Of a DNA stretch of 64,000 nucleotides, positions 18,535 to 26,928 are shown in pieces. The stretch's first letter is position 1, and the number at the start of each line of letters is the position of its first letter. The stretch comes from Bacteroidia bacterium. GTDB lineage: Bacteria; Bacteroidota; Bacteroidia; Bacteroidales; Azobacteroidaceae. The notes beneath the pieces were generated by a model. The model was not told the origin of the DNA and did no database searches. It saw only the letters and a list, made by a program, of their open reading frames with translations. The stretch is from positions 1 through 64,000 of the forward strand of contig BNXB01000001.1 in the NCBI GenBank assembly GCA_025999255.1, in the 5' to 3' direction. The translations under genes and the position numbers were made by a program.

Positions 18535-18611
18535 CTCCTTTCTTTTTTGGAAAGGTTTGGGGCGGGGGTATTGTCCGTTTTTTGCAGAGAAGACAATTTT
18601 CCGCCCTTTTT
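18535..18611 (+). ncRNA. Candidate small RNA beside the RiPP precursor
   Basis: A -7 box TACTTTTG (18523-18530) is followed by a hairpin CCTTTC/GAAAGG (18537-18555). A second nested hairpin follows, with an outer stem GGGCGG (18560-18565) / CCGCCC (18601-18606) and an inner stem TTGTC (18571-18575) / GACAA (18592-18596). It is followed at once by TTTTT (18607-18611). Promoter, structure and terminator define a unit of about 75 bases with no convincing reading frame. It lies between the divergent response regulator and the precursor. No -33 box is found at the usual spacing, so the promoter is the weaker part. Confidence 0.5.
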
Positions 18612-18798
18612 CCTTTCGGTTATTTATGCGAATTAAGGGTTGCCCCATCGTTAAAAAATTCAGTAACTGTTTAAATTTTATATTTTGATTATGTTAAGCA
18701 TGAGTTTAATCATAGCTAACTGTATTATAGTTTGTTGTACAAATATAAAATTATTTTTATTATTTTATATCTATTAATTGTAACTCAATTATAACTTT

Positions 18799-18830
18799 TT
18801 TGTTGGATGCCATAATTTTTTATATTTTTG
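18799..18830 (+). promoter_or_regulatory. Promoter of the orphan response regulator
   Basis: TTTG (18799-18802), a 20-base spacer and TATTTTTG (18823-18830) are a full match to the Bacteroidetes promoter consensus, 13 bases before the ATG at 18844. The mRNA is nearly leaderless. Confidence 0.7.
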
Positions 18831-18843
18831 TGAAAAATGTATT

Positions 18844-19539
18844 ATGAAAATATACAGAATATTACTGGTAGATGATGATGATATTTTCTCTGAAACTATT
18901 ATTGAATGTTTTGAATTAAATTACCCTGAATTTAATATTTTATATGTTAACAATGGGAACGATGCTCTTGAAAAGTTTAAATCAGAATCCTTTGATCTCG
19001 TATTATTAGATGTCTGTATGCCTGAAGAAAATGGATATGAGGTGTTGCGAAAAATACGAAAAATAGATGCCATTATTCCTGTAATATTTGTCACAGGAAC
19101 TGAATTGGAGATGAGAGACAAACTGAATGCTTATGAATTAGGCGCTTATGATTGTATTGAAAAATTATTTCATTTAGATGAAATAGCTGCTAAGATGAAA
19201 GTTTGGCTAAATTTTAAGGAACATCATAGAATAAATAGTGAAAATTTTCAAATAGGAAAATATTTTTTTAAGTTAAGCGATCGATTATTGGTTGTTAAAG
19301 ATGAGATCTCAGTTTATCTAAAAGATAAACAGTTTGAAGTCTTAAAGATCTTATTGGAGAATCATGGTCGTATAGTGAAGAGAAAAGAATTACTTCTTCT
19401 TGTGTGGAAAAATGATATTTCAAATAATGAACAAATGTTGAGGAATACAATTAAAGAAATAAGACAAATCTTGTCTCCTTTAGAAAATATCAAAATTAAA
19501 ACACAATATGGCTTTGGATATATGTTAATCGCACGTTAA
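18844..19539 (+). CDS. OmpR/PhoB-type response regulator, orphan
   Basis: A 231-residue two-component regulator. The receiver domain has the acidic pocket VDDDD (9-13), the phosphorylatable Asp56 in LLDVCMPEENG, Thr84 in FVTGT and Lys107 in CIEKLF; the usual Lys-Pro pair is Lys-Leu here. The C-terminal winged-helix domain ends KIKTQYGFGYML, typical of the OmpR class. No histidine kinase lies in the window. It is divergent from the RiPP operon and nearest to the candidate small RNA, so control of the peptide genes is a reasonable but untested inference. Confidence 0.92.
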   Translation: MKIYRILLVDDDDIFSETIIECFELNYPEFNILYVNNGNDALEKFKSESFDLVLLDVCMPEENGYEVLRKIRKIDAIIPVIFVTGTELEMRDKLNAYELGAYDCIEKLFHLDEIAAKMKVWLNFKEHHRINSENFQIGKYFFKLSDRLLVVKDEISVYLKDKQFEVLKILLENHGRIVKRKELLLLVWKNDISNNEQMLRNTIKEIRQILSPLENIKIKTQYGFGYMLIAR

Positions 19540-19927
19540 TAACCTGTGGAAAAATATTGATTACTTTTGAAAGATTCCTCTTGACAAACATCAAATATCA
19601 AGTATATATTAATTAATCCGAAAAATGATCCTTTTGTTATTGAATTTTGTTGTTGAAGTATCAGCATAGTTTTACACAAAAATAACTGGTTTTTCTGCAA
19701 GAAAGTTTTTAACTTTGTACTTTTCAACGAAGGTTGATAAAATATTAAACTTATTTATTTTCAACGAATTGTAAAAATATCATTGTTGATAAGTCAAACA
19801 GGACACCGTATCATATTTTGATAACTTAAAAAACAAATTATTTAACATTATTTTTTCAGACTTTTCAACAAAGTATTATATTCATCATTTTTAAATTTTA
19901 AACTTTTAAAATAAATAATATATAACA
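19540..19927 (+). promoter_or_regulatory. Long AT-rich leader region of nadA with repeated TTTTCAACRAA motifs
   Basis: This 388-base gap has no gene. A -7 box TAACTTTG is at 19710-19717, giving a leader of about 200 bases. Three copies of TTTTCAACRAA occur at 19721, 19758 and 19862, with inverse relatives GGTTGATAA (19732) and TTGTTGATAA (19783). They could be operator sites for an NAD-responsive regulator or be chance in AT-rich DNA. Confidence 0.35.
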
Positions 19928-20917
19928 ATGACTAAAAACATTTCTCCAGCCGGATTTTTGAATATTCCGGTACCCAGGGATTTGGATATTAAAAAAGCAA
20001 TTTCCGATTTGAGGAAGGAGAAGAATGTAATTATTCTTGCTCACTATTACCAAACCGGAGAAATCCAGGATATTGCTGATTTTGTAGGTGACAGCCTTGC
20101 CTTGGCTCAATGGGCGTCTAAAACGACTGCAGATGTAATTGTTTTATGTGGAGTACATTTTATGGGTGAAACAGCCAAAATCCTATGTCCTGAAAAACGG
20201 GTATTCGTACCTGATTTGAATGCGGGTTGTTCTTTGGCTGATAGCTGTCCGGCAGATGAATTTGAGAAATTTATAAAAGCTCATCCCGGCCACATAGTTA
20301 TTTCTTATGTAAATACAACTGCTGCGGTAAAAGCGTTGACCGATGTGGTTGTTACCTCTACGAATGCCCGTCAGATTGTGGAAAGTTTTCCTCCTGAAAC
20401 GCCGATCATATTCGGGCCGGACAGGAATCTTGGAAATTATATTAATAGTATTACAGGGCGAAATATGGCGCTTTGGGATGGCGCTTGTCACGTACATGAA
20501 CAATTTTCTTTGGAAAAAATAATAAAGTTGAAAAAAGAATATCCGAATGCTTTATTATTAGCTCATCCGGAATGTAAAAGCGTTATACTGAAATTAGCCG
20601 ATCATATTGGTTCTACTGCTTCATTGCTGAAGTTTGCAACAAATTCCGGCAATAAAGAGTTTATTGTTGCGACAGAGTCCGGGATTCTTCACGAGATGCA
20701 GAAGAAAAGTCCGGATAAGACTTTCATTCCTGCACCTCCGAATGACAGTACTTGCGCTTGCAATGAATGTAATTTCATGCGTTTAAATACAATGGAAAAG
20801 TTGTACAACTGTCTTAAGTATGAAATGCCGGAAATATTCGTCGATGAAGAAATCCGAAAAAAAGCTGTAAGACCTATTGAACGGATGTTGGAGATTTCGG
20901 CAAAACTAAACCTTTGA
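19928..20917 (+). CDS. nadA: Quinolinate synthase
   Basis: A 329-residue [4Fe-4S] enzyme that condenses iminoaspartate with dihydroxyacetone phosphate to quinolinate in NAD synthesis. Three conserved cluster Cys are visible in VLCGVHFMGETAK, a middle AGCSLADSCPAD region and CACNECNFM near residue 279. Other family motifs are LAHYYQTGEIQDIADFVGDS and SYVNTTAAVKA. The iminoaspartate would come from nadB, which lies 2.6 kb away on the other strand. The third gene, nadC, is not in the window. Confidence 0.97.
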   Translation: MTKNISPAGFLNIPVPRDLDIKKAISDLRKEKNVIILAHYYQTGEIQDIADFVGDSLALAQWASKTTADVIVLCGVHFMGETAKILCPEKRVFVPDLNAGCSLADSCPADEFEKFIKAHPGHIVISYVNTTAAVKALTDVVVTSTNARQIVESFPPETPIIFGPDRNLGNYINSITGRNMALWDGACHVHEQFSLEKIIKLKKEYPNALLLAHPECKSVILKLADHIGSTASLLKFATNSGNKEFIVATESGILHEMQKKSPDKTFIPAPPNDSTCACNECNFMRLNTMEKLYNCLKYEMPEIFVDEEIRKKAVRPIERMLEISAKLNL

Positions 20918-20980
20918 TAATGAAGAAAATGAAAATGATGAAAGAAATTTTTAAAATATTTTCTTTATTACTTTTATTTT

Positions 20981-22687
20981 TTAATTATTTTTATTATTAA
21001 GCAATTCTTCTGTTCTGTATAAGGCTTTATTGATGTCGCTACAAATATTTTCTTCTCCTATTTTTTCAGTGAAACCGGATTTAGTTAACATGTTCTGGAT
21101 TTTTTCATTTACTCCAGACAATACCAGCTGAATGTTTTCTTTTTGTGATAAGCGATATAGGCTTTCGAGGTTATGGAGCCCTGTAGAGTCCATGAATGGT
21201 ACTTTTCGCATTCGGATAATTCGTATTTTTGATTTTTCTCCTCCCGATTGTTTCATACTTTCATCAAACTTGTTAGCTATACCAAAAAAGAACGGACCAT
21301 CAATTTCATATACTTCAACTCCTTTGGGTAAAATAAGTTTGTCATTGTCGGCAGTTTTTTCCGCATCGGTTTCCATGTCCAGTTCATCTTTAATGATGGA
21401 AACATGAGAAGTTTCTGTTACCCGTCTCATGAACAGAAGCATGGCAATTAGTAAGCCGATTTCAATGGCAATAGTCAGGTCAAAGATGACGGTCAGGAAA
21501 AAAGTGACTAATAATACGGTTACGTCCGATTTTGGATTTTTCAGAAGAGAACGAAAAGTACGCCACTCGCTCATATTATATGATACAATGATCAGTACTC
21601 CTGCCAGACAAGCCATAGGAATATGTTTTGTTAACGGGCCTAAGAATAATAAAATCAAGAGTAGAACTATTGCGTGAATAATTCCGGCTACCGGAGTTCG
21701 TCCTCCGTTATTTATATTTGTCATTGTACGTGCAATGGCTCCTGTGGCAGGTATTCCTCCAAAAATCGGAGTGATAATATTAGCAGCTCCCTGAGCAATT
21801 AATTCGGTATTTGAATTGTGTTTATCTCCTGTTACTCCATCGGCAACCGTTGCTGAAAGTAACGATTCGATGGCTCCCAGCATTGCAATAGTGAATGCGG
21901 CCGGAAGTAGTAAATTGATGGTTTCCGGATTAATGGGAATTGTAGTGGGTTCCGGAAGCGAGGCATTGATTTCAAAGCGATCTCCAATAGTTTCAATACC
22001 GGTAATTCCTAAATAATTTTTCATGATATAAACCAGAACAGTCACCACAATGATGGCTATCAATGAACCGGGTATTTTTTTTATCAGTTTTGGAGAAAAA
22101 ATAATTATTAGAATACTGGTAATTCCTACTATCAGAGACCAAATATTGACGGTTGAAACGAATTTACCGTATTCGATCCATTTGGAAATAAAATCAGCCG
22201 GAACATATTCCATTGTTAACCCGAACAAATCTTTCATTTGGGTTGTAAAAATAGTTAATGCTATCCCGCTTGTGAAGCCGACTATAATTGGATAGGGCAT
22301 AAATTTAATGATGGTTCCGAGTTTCAAAACACCCATTAAGATGAGCATAACGCCTGCAACTACTGTAGCAATAGCTAATCCTTCAATACCGAATTTTTGT
22401 ATAATGCCATATACTATGATGATAAAAGCTCCGGTAGGACCTCCGATTTGTACTGTACTTCCACCTAGAAATGAAACAATAAATCCGGCGATTATTGCTG
22501 TAATTAGTCCTTTTTCCGGACTTACTCCCGAAGCGATACCAAATGCAATAGCCAGTGGCAGAGCTACTATTCCTACAATGATTCCGGCCATTAAGTCGGA
22601 TATAAATTTTTCTTTAGAGTAGTTTTTCAGACAGTTAAACAGTTTGGGTTGAAAATCTGAACCTAAATTTATATTAAAAAGTTTCAT
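20981..22687 (-). CDS. SulP-family anion transporter with STAS domain
   Basis: A 568-residue inner-membrane transporter. It has the SulP signature region near residues 33-60 (DLMAGIIVGIVALPLAIAFG), about 10-12 hydrophobic segments, and a cytoplasmic C-terminal STAS domain (VPFMDSTGLHNLESL near residue 505). Substrates in the family include sulfate, bicarbonate and other anions, and no neighbour indicates which applies. The ATG at 22687 lies about 60 bases downstream of a good promoter. Confidence 0.93.
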   Translation of the reverse strand: MKLFNINLGSDFQPKLFNCLKNYSKEKFISDLMAGIIVGIVALPLAIAFGIASGVSPEKGLITAIIAGFIVSFLGGSTVQIGGPTGAFIIIVYGIIQKFGIEGLAIATVVAGVMLILMGVLKLGTIIKFMPYPIIVGFTSGIALTIFTTQMKDLFGLTMEYVPADFISKWIEYGKFVSTVNIWSLIVGITSILIIIFSPKLIKKIPGSLIAIIVVTVLVYIMKNYLGITGIETIGDRFEINASLPEPTTIPINPETINLLLPAAFTIAMLGAIESLLSATVADGVTGDKHNSNTELIAQGAANIITPIFGGIPATGAIARTMTNINNGGRTPVAGIIHAIVLLLILLFLGPLTKHIPMACLAGVLIIVSYNMSEWRTFRSLLKNPKSDVTVLLVTFFLTVIFDLTIAIEIGLLIAMLLFMRRVTETSHVSIIKDELDMETDAEKTADNDKLILPKGVEVYEIDGPFFFGIANKFDESMKQSGGEKSKIRIIRMRKVPFMDSTGLHNLESLYRLSQKENIQLVLSGVNEKIQNMLTKSGFTEKIGEENICSDINKALYRTEELLNNKNN

Positions 22688-22749
22688 TTTAGTGAGAATT
22701 TTTTGTACATTGCATCCATATTTTAAAATAAAGGTGCAAAGTTATAAAA

Positions 22750-22780
22750 CAAAGTTAATATAAGATTAAAAAATAAACAA
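22750..22780 (-). promoter_or_regulatory. Promoter of the SulP gene
   Basis: On the minus strand TTG (22780-22778), a 20-base spacer and TAACTTTG (22757-22750) fit the consensus. A second TAACTTTG lies at 22744-22737, so two start sites are possible. Confidence 0.6.
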
Positions 22781-22856
22781 TTTTGTCATTGAGTGTGTTT
22801 TCAAACTAGGCTTACGGTAAATTACATAATAATCTTTAAATTTAACTATCTTTAAA

Positions 22857-23438
22857 ATGGAACAGAAGAGTATCAAAGGAACAAAAACAGAACAAAATTT
22901 GTTGAAATCTTTTGCGGGTGAAAGCCAGGCAAGAACAAGGTACACTTTTTTCGCCAGTCAGGCAAAAAAAGAAGGGTATGAACAGATAGCAGGTGTTTTT
23001 CTGGAAACTGCAGATCAGGAAAAAGAACATGCTAAACGTTTTTTCAAATTTCTTGAAGGAGGTATGCTGGAAATTACGGCGACTTATCCGGCAGGAATTA
23101 TCGGGACTACGGCCCAAAATCTTCTGGCTGCTGCTGATGGAGAACAGGAGGAATGGGATGTACTTTATAAAGAATTTGCAGAAGTTGCAAAAGAAGAGGG
23201 ATTTCCGCAGATTGCTACTGCTTTTCGTATGATTGCACGCGTAGAAGCTGAACATGAAGCTCGTTATCGCAAACTTCTGGCAAATATTGAATCAGGAGAA
23301 GTGTTCAAAAAAGAAGAGGAAATAGAATGGCAGTGCCGGAATTGTGGTTTCGTTCACAAAGGTAAAAATGCACCCAATGTATGTCCTGCCTGCGAACATC
23401 CTCAATCTTATTTTGAGCCGAAAAAGACAAATTATTAA
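22857..23438 (+). CDS. Rubrerythrin
   Basis: A 193-residue peroxide-reducing protein of anaerobes. The N-terminal ferritin-like four-helix domain binds two irons through Glu/His residues in ESQARTRY, ETADQEKEHAKRFF and ARVEAEHEARY. The C-terminal rubredoxin-like domain has CRNCGFVHKG and CPACEHPQSYF, four Cys for one iron. Size and order are canonical. It fits a strict anaerobe dealing with oxygen stress. Confidence 0.97.
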   Translation: MEQKSIKGTKTEQNLLKSFAGESQARTRYTFFASQAKKEGYEQIAGVFLETADQEKEHAKRFFKFLEGGMLEITATYPAGIIGTTAQNLLAAADGEQEEWDVLYKEFAEVAKEEGFPQIATAFRMIARVEAEHEARYRKLLANIESGEVFKKEEEIEWQCRNCGFVHKGKNAPNVCPACEHPQSYFEPKKTNY

Positions 23439-23500
23439 AAACTTCCTGTGAAAAATATGCGCTCTATTCCTACGGCTTTCTGATAATTATGTCTCATACA

Positions 23501-23531
23501 GATTCCACAGATTTCGCAAGTTTGTGGAATT
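23501..23531. terminator. Hairpin between convergent rubrerythrin and nadB genes
   Basis: GATTCCACA and TGTGGAATT form a stem of at least 8 pairs around a loop of about 13 bases, between the two convergent stops. There is no clear T-run on either strand, so terminator function is likely only from position. Confidence 0.35.
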
Positions 23532-23542
23532 TGTGTGAAATG

Positions 23543-25117
23543 TTATCTTAAATGATTTTTTTCGGGATAATCGATTGTGTAGTGTAAACCCCTGCTTTCT
23601 TTACGTTCCATGGCTTGTTTAATTACCAGGTAACCTACATTGATGATATTTCTAAGTTCGCAGATGTCCCTTGAAACAATGGAACGTTGGAATAAATTTT
23701 CTGTTTCCTGGTATAAAATTTCCAAACGATCGAACGCACGTTTCAGACGAAGGTTTGAACGGACAATTCCTACATAGTTCGACATAATTGCTCCTACTTC
23801 TTTTACACTTTGTGTAATCAATACCATTTCTTCCGGAAGAGAAGTTCCTTCATCGTTCCAGGCTGGAATTCTTTCGTTGAAATTGTAATTATTAACAGTT
23901 GCTTTGGCATGTTTTGCAGCAGAATCGGCATAAACGACCGCTTCGATCAATGAATTGGAGGCCAGTCTGTTTGCCCCGTGTAAACCTGTACAGGCACATT
24001 CGCCACAGGCATACAAACGGTTTATGCTGGTATGTGCATTCAAATCTACTGCAATTCCGCCGCACAAGTAATGTGCTGCAGGCGCTACCGGGATATAGTC
24101 TTTGGTAATGTCGATTCCTTCGCTCAGGCATTTTTCGTAAATATTAGGAAAATGCTTTTTGGTTTCTTCAGGATCCTTGTGGGTAACATCCAGGTAAACA
24201 TAATCATCTCCCCGGTTTTTCATTTCCGTATCAATAGCTCGTGCGACAATATCGCGTGGAGCTAATGATTTGCGTTCATCGTACTTTTGCATGAACTCTT
24301 TTCCGTTCATTGTCTTTAGAATAGCTCCGTAACCTCTCATAGCCTCAGTAATAAGGAAAGAGGGCCGTTCTTTGGGATTGTATAGTGCAGTGGGGTGAAA
24401 TTGTATGAATTCCATATCTTTTACCAATCCTTTGGCGCGATATACCATAGCAATGCCGTCACCTGTAGCAACAAGAGGGTTAGTAGTTGTTTGATATGAG
24501 CTTCCGATACCTCCGGTGGCAATTAAAGTTACTTTTGATAGAAAAGTGTGGATATTACGGGTACGTTCGCTCAAAACATAAGCTCCGTAACATTCGATAT
24601 TTTCCGTGTGTTTGGTAATTGTTTCTCCCAAATGGTGTTGTGTCAGGATTTCAATAGCAAAATGATGATCAAAAACCTTGATGTTCGGATGATTTTTAAT
24701 ACTCTGTATCAAACTTTTTTGAATTTCCGCGCCGGTAGTGTCTTTATGGTGAAGAATACGAAATTCGGAATGTCCTCCTTCTTTGTGAAGATCAAAGTTT
24801 CCCTTGTCATCCTTGTCGAAATCGACGCCCCAGTTAATCAATTCCTCAATTTGAGCAGGAGCTTCTTTAACTACCTTTTCCACGACTTCCTGATCACAAA
24901 TACCATCCCCGGCAATCAGAGTGTCTTTAATGTGTTTTTCAAAGTCGTCGAAGGGGGCTGTTACTGAAGCAATTCCTCCTTGTGCATAAAAAGTATTGGC
25001 CTCTTCCAGGGTTGTTTTACAAAGAATAGCTACCCTGCCCTTATCTGCTGCTTTCAAAGCAAAACTCATTCCGGCAATCCCCGATCCGATAACAAGAAAA
25101 TCAAATTTGTGTGTCAT
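23543..25117 (-). CDS. nadB: L-aspartate oxidase
   Basis: A 524-residue flavoenzyme that oxidises L-aspartate to iminoaspartate, the first step of NAD synthesis; fumarate is the likely acceptor in anaerobes. The FAD-binding GSGIAGMSFALKAA is near residue 12, the catalytic-region motif LITEAMRGYGAIL near residue 256, and HGANRLASNSLIEA near residue 378. A normal C-terminal helical domain is present. It works with nadA upstream in the window. Confidence 0.96.
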   Translation of the reverse strand: MTHKFDFLVIGSGIAGMSFALKAADKGRVAILCKTTLEEANTFYAQGGIASVTAPFDDFEKHIKDTLIAGDGICDQEVVEKVVKEAPAQIEELINWGVDFDKDDKGNFDLHKEGGHSEFRILHHKDTTGAEIQKSLIQSIKNHPNIKVFDHHFAIEILTQHHLGETITKHTENIECYGAYVLSERTRNIHTFLSKVTLIATGGIGSSYQTTTNPLVATGDGIAMVYRAKGLVKDMEFIQFHPTALYNPKERPSFLITEAMRGYGAILKTMNGKEFMQKYDERKSLAPRDIVARAIDTEMKNRGDDYVYLDVTHKDPEETKKHFPNIYEKCLSEGIDITKDYIPVAPAAHYLCGGIAVDLNAHTSINRLYACGECACTGLHGANRLASNSLIEAVVYADSAAKHAKATVNNYNFNERIPAWNDEGTSLPEEMVLITQSVKEVGAIMSNYVGIVRSNLRLKRAFDRLEILYQETENLFQRSIVSRDICELRNIINVGYLVIKQAMERKESRGLHYTIDYPEKNHLR

Positions 25118-25178
25118 TTTCTATTTATTTTTATAAAACAAAGGTAGATGATTTTCGGTTATAAAATTAAAAAAGTAC

Positions 25179-25186
25179 TACTTTTG
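25179..25186 (+). promoter_or_regulatory. -7 box of the dihydrolipoyl dehydrogenase gene
   Basis: TACTTTTG at 25179-25186, 58 bases before the ATG. The -33 element is poor (TTTC at 25153-25156). Confidence 0.4.
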
Positions 25187-25243
25187 TTGCGACGGGGTAG
25201 TTTGTTTTTGATTTATGTTTATAGTTAAAAATAGAAAATATAT

Positions 25244-26587
25244 ATGAAGTACGATTTAGCAATTATTGGTGGTGGTCCTGCCGGTTATACGGCAGCAGAA
25301 TTAGCTGGTTTGAATGGTTTGAAGACTATTTTGTTTGAAAAAAACAGTGTTTTGGGAGGTGTTTGTCTGAATGAAGGTTGTATTCCGACAAAAACATTAC
25401 TTTATTCGGCTAAAGTATATTATACGGCAAAAGAATCGGCAAAATATGCTATCAGTTGTGAAAATGTCGGTTTTGATTTGTCCAAAATTATTGCAAGAAA
25501 AAATAAAATAGTGCGCAAACTTAATGCGGGGGTGCGTGCGAAAATACAGGATGCAGGAGTTGAAAATGTTGTCGGACAAGCTATTGTAACGAAGATAAAC
25601 AACGATGGCATTTGGATTTCGTGTAATGATCAGGTTTATACTGTTGATAAATTATTGTTATGTACGGGTTCTGAAGTAGTTGTTCCTCCTATTCCCGGTA
25701 TTGGTGAAACTGAATATTGGACCAGTCGTGAAGCTTTGGATAATAAGGAATTACCACAATCTCTGATAGTTATCGGAGGAGGAGTAATTGGTATTGAGTT
25801 TGCTTCTTTTTTCAATTCTTTAGGAACAAAAGTTATTGTTGTAGAAATGATGGATGAAATTCTAGGTGGCATGGATAAGGAATTATCGGCTCAACTCAGA
25901 AATGAATATTCCAAAAAAGGTGTTGAATTTCATTTGAGTACAAAGGTGACCTCAGTGAATGGAAACAAAGTCGAAATTGAAAAAGACGGACAAAAATCAA
26001 TTTTGGAAGGTGAAAAAATATTATTGAGTGTTGGTCGTCGTCCGGTATTGGATGGATTCGGACTTGAGAACATGAATTTGGAAAAATTCCGTAATGGTTT
26101 GAAAGTGAATGAATTCATGCAAACATCTAATCCGGATATCTATGCTTGCGGAGATATAACGGGATTTTCGTTATTGGCGCATACAGCCGTTAGTGAAGCC
26201 GAAATCGCTATTGAGCATATTTTGGGTCATCATCGGAAAATGAGTTATAAAGCTATTCCCGGAGTTGTTTATACCAATCCGGAAATAGCAGGCGTGGGAA
26301 AAACGGAAGAAATCTTACAATCGGAAGGTATTTCTTATCATGTGAAACAACTTCCTATGGCTTATTCCGGTCGTTTTGTGGCTGAAAATGAGCAGGGGGG
26401 CGGCGCTTGTAAATTAATTCTGGCTGATGATGATACTATTCTGGGTGTTCATATTCTGGGTAATCCGGCTTCTGAGATTATTGTTATTGCCGGTATTGCC
26501 ATTGAAAAAGGAATGAAAGCGGATGAATTGAAAGCGATGGTTTTTCCCCATCCTACTGTTGGAGAAATTATTAAGGAAGTATTGTAA
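25244..26587 (+). CDS. lpdA: Dihydrolipoyl dehydrogenase
   Basis: A 447-residue flavoprotein disulfide reductase that reoxidises dihydrolipoyl groups of 2-oxoacid dehydrogenases or the glycine cleavage system. Motifs are the FAD-binding GGGPAGYTAAELA (9-21), the redox-active pair in GGVCLNEGCIPTKTLL, the NAD-binding GGGVIGIEFASFF near residue 178, and the C-terminal HPTVGE with the catalytic His-Glu. No E1/E2 genes are nearby, so its partner complex is not shown by context. Confidence 0.94.
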   Translation: MKYDLAIIGGGPAGYTAAELAGLNGLKTILFEKNSVLGGVCLNEGCIPTKTLLYSAKVYYTAKESAKYAISCENVGFDLSKIIARKNKIVRKLNAGVRAKIQDAGVENVVGQAIVTKINNDGIWISCNDQVYTVDKLLLCTGSEVVVPPIPGIGETEYWTSREALDNKELPQSLIVIGGGVIGIEFASFFNSLGTKVIVVEMMDEILGGMDKELSAQLRNEYSKKGVEFHLSTKVTSVNGNKVEIEKDGQKSILEGEKILLSVGRRPVLDGFGLENMNLEKFRNGLKVNEFMQTSNPDIYACGDITGFSLLAHTAVSEAEIAIEHILGHHRKMSYKAIPGVVYTNPEIAGVGKTEEILQSEGISYHVKQLPMAYSGRFVAENEQGGGACKLILADDDTILGVHILGNPASEIIVIAGIAIEKGMKADELKAMVFPHPTVGEIIKEVL

Positions 26588-26606
26588 GCAGGTTTTATAA
26601 TTTCTT

Positions 26607-26737
26607 TCTTAATCCTTTGCTTTTAAAAAGCAAAATATCTATTTTTGTAAAAATAAAAGAACAAATAATATAAATATGAAAGAATAAATTGAATAAATAA
26701 AGGCATATTGATAAAAAGCGTTAGCTTTTATTCTTGT
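26607..26737 (+). repeat. Promoter-leader repeat, copy 1
   Basis: About 130 bases that recur at 33048-33177 with roughly 80-85% identity by eye. It contains TTTG (26616-26619), a 20-base spacer and TATTTTTG (26640-26647), a full promoter, then an A-rich leader and the conserved hairpin AAAAGC-GTTA-GCTTTT (26714-26729) ending in TTATTCTTG. The -33/spacer region is itself a 19-base palindrome, TTTGCTTTT-A-AAAAGCAAA. It drives transcription towards the hlyD/exporter operon. Confidence 0.75.
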
Positions 26738-26852
26738 ACTTGAAACTTAGGAAATTTCGATTACACCAAGAGTAGATAGTTGAACGCTCACGTCGTTTAC
26801 CGGCGTGGGCTACTCTATTTGGTGTAAAGGTATCCTAAGACCTCAAGTACAA
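26734..26852 (+). ncRNA. Long imperfect RNA hairpin upstream of the exporter operon
   Basis: Four nested helices face each other across 119 bases: TTGTACTTGA/TCAAGTACAA (26734-26743 / 26843-26852), CTTAGGA/TCCTAAG (26746-26752 / 26833-26839), TTACACCAA/TTGGTGTAA (26761-26769 / 26819-26827) and GAGTAG/CTACTC (26770-26775 / 26810-26815). An inner CACG/CGTG loop stem closes it. It follows a full promoter and ends 76 bases before hlyD. It may be a structured 5' leader, a stand-alone RNA, or a small inverted-repeat element. No reading frame of note is inside. Confidence 0.65.
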
Positions 26853-26928
26853 ATAAAGTTAAGTCCCACGCCTTGTAATTTTAAAGAATCGCTTTCCCGG
26901 GGCTTGAAAGTTCGATTAAAAATGACTT

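Noticed and set aside
18740-18747. Minus-strand TATATTTG as the promoter of the RiPP precursor
   Set aside because: It is about 400 bases from the start codon with no -33 box at the right distance, and the candidate small RNA lies between. The real promoter was not identified.
19540-19927. The AT-rich nadA leader as a replication origin with DnaA boxes
   Set aside because: Only one loose DnaA-box-like word (TGTGGAAAA) occurs and dnaA is not nearby; the parS site shows proximity at most.
22842-23255. Minus-strand open frame opposite rubrerythrin
   Set aside because: Rubrerythrin is certain on the other strand and the antisense translation has no recognisable features.
26785-26835. CGTCGTTTACCGGCGTGGGCTAC looks like the 16S rRNA 790-loop region in reverse
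   Set aside because: The match is about 20 bases only, flanking sequence does not follow 16S, and the segment is better explained as the loop of the long hairpin. No rRNA gene is present.
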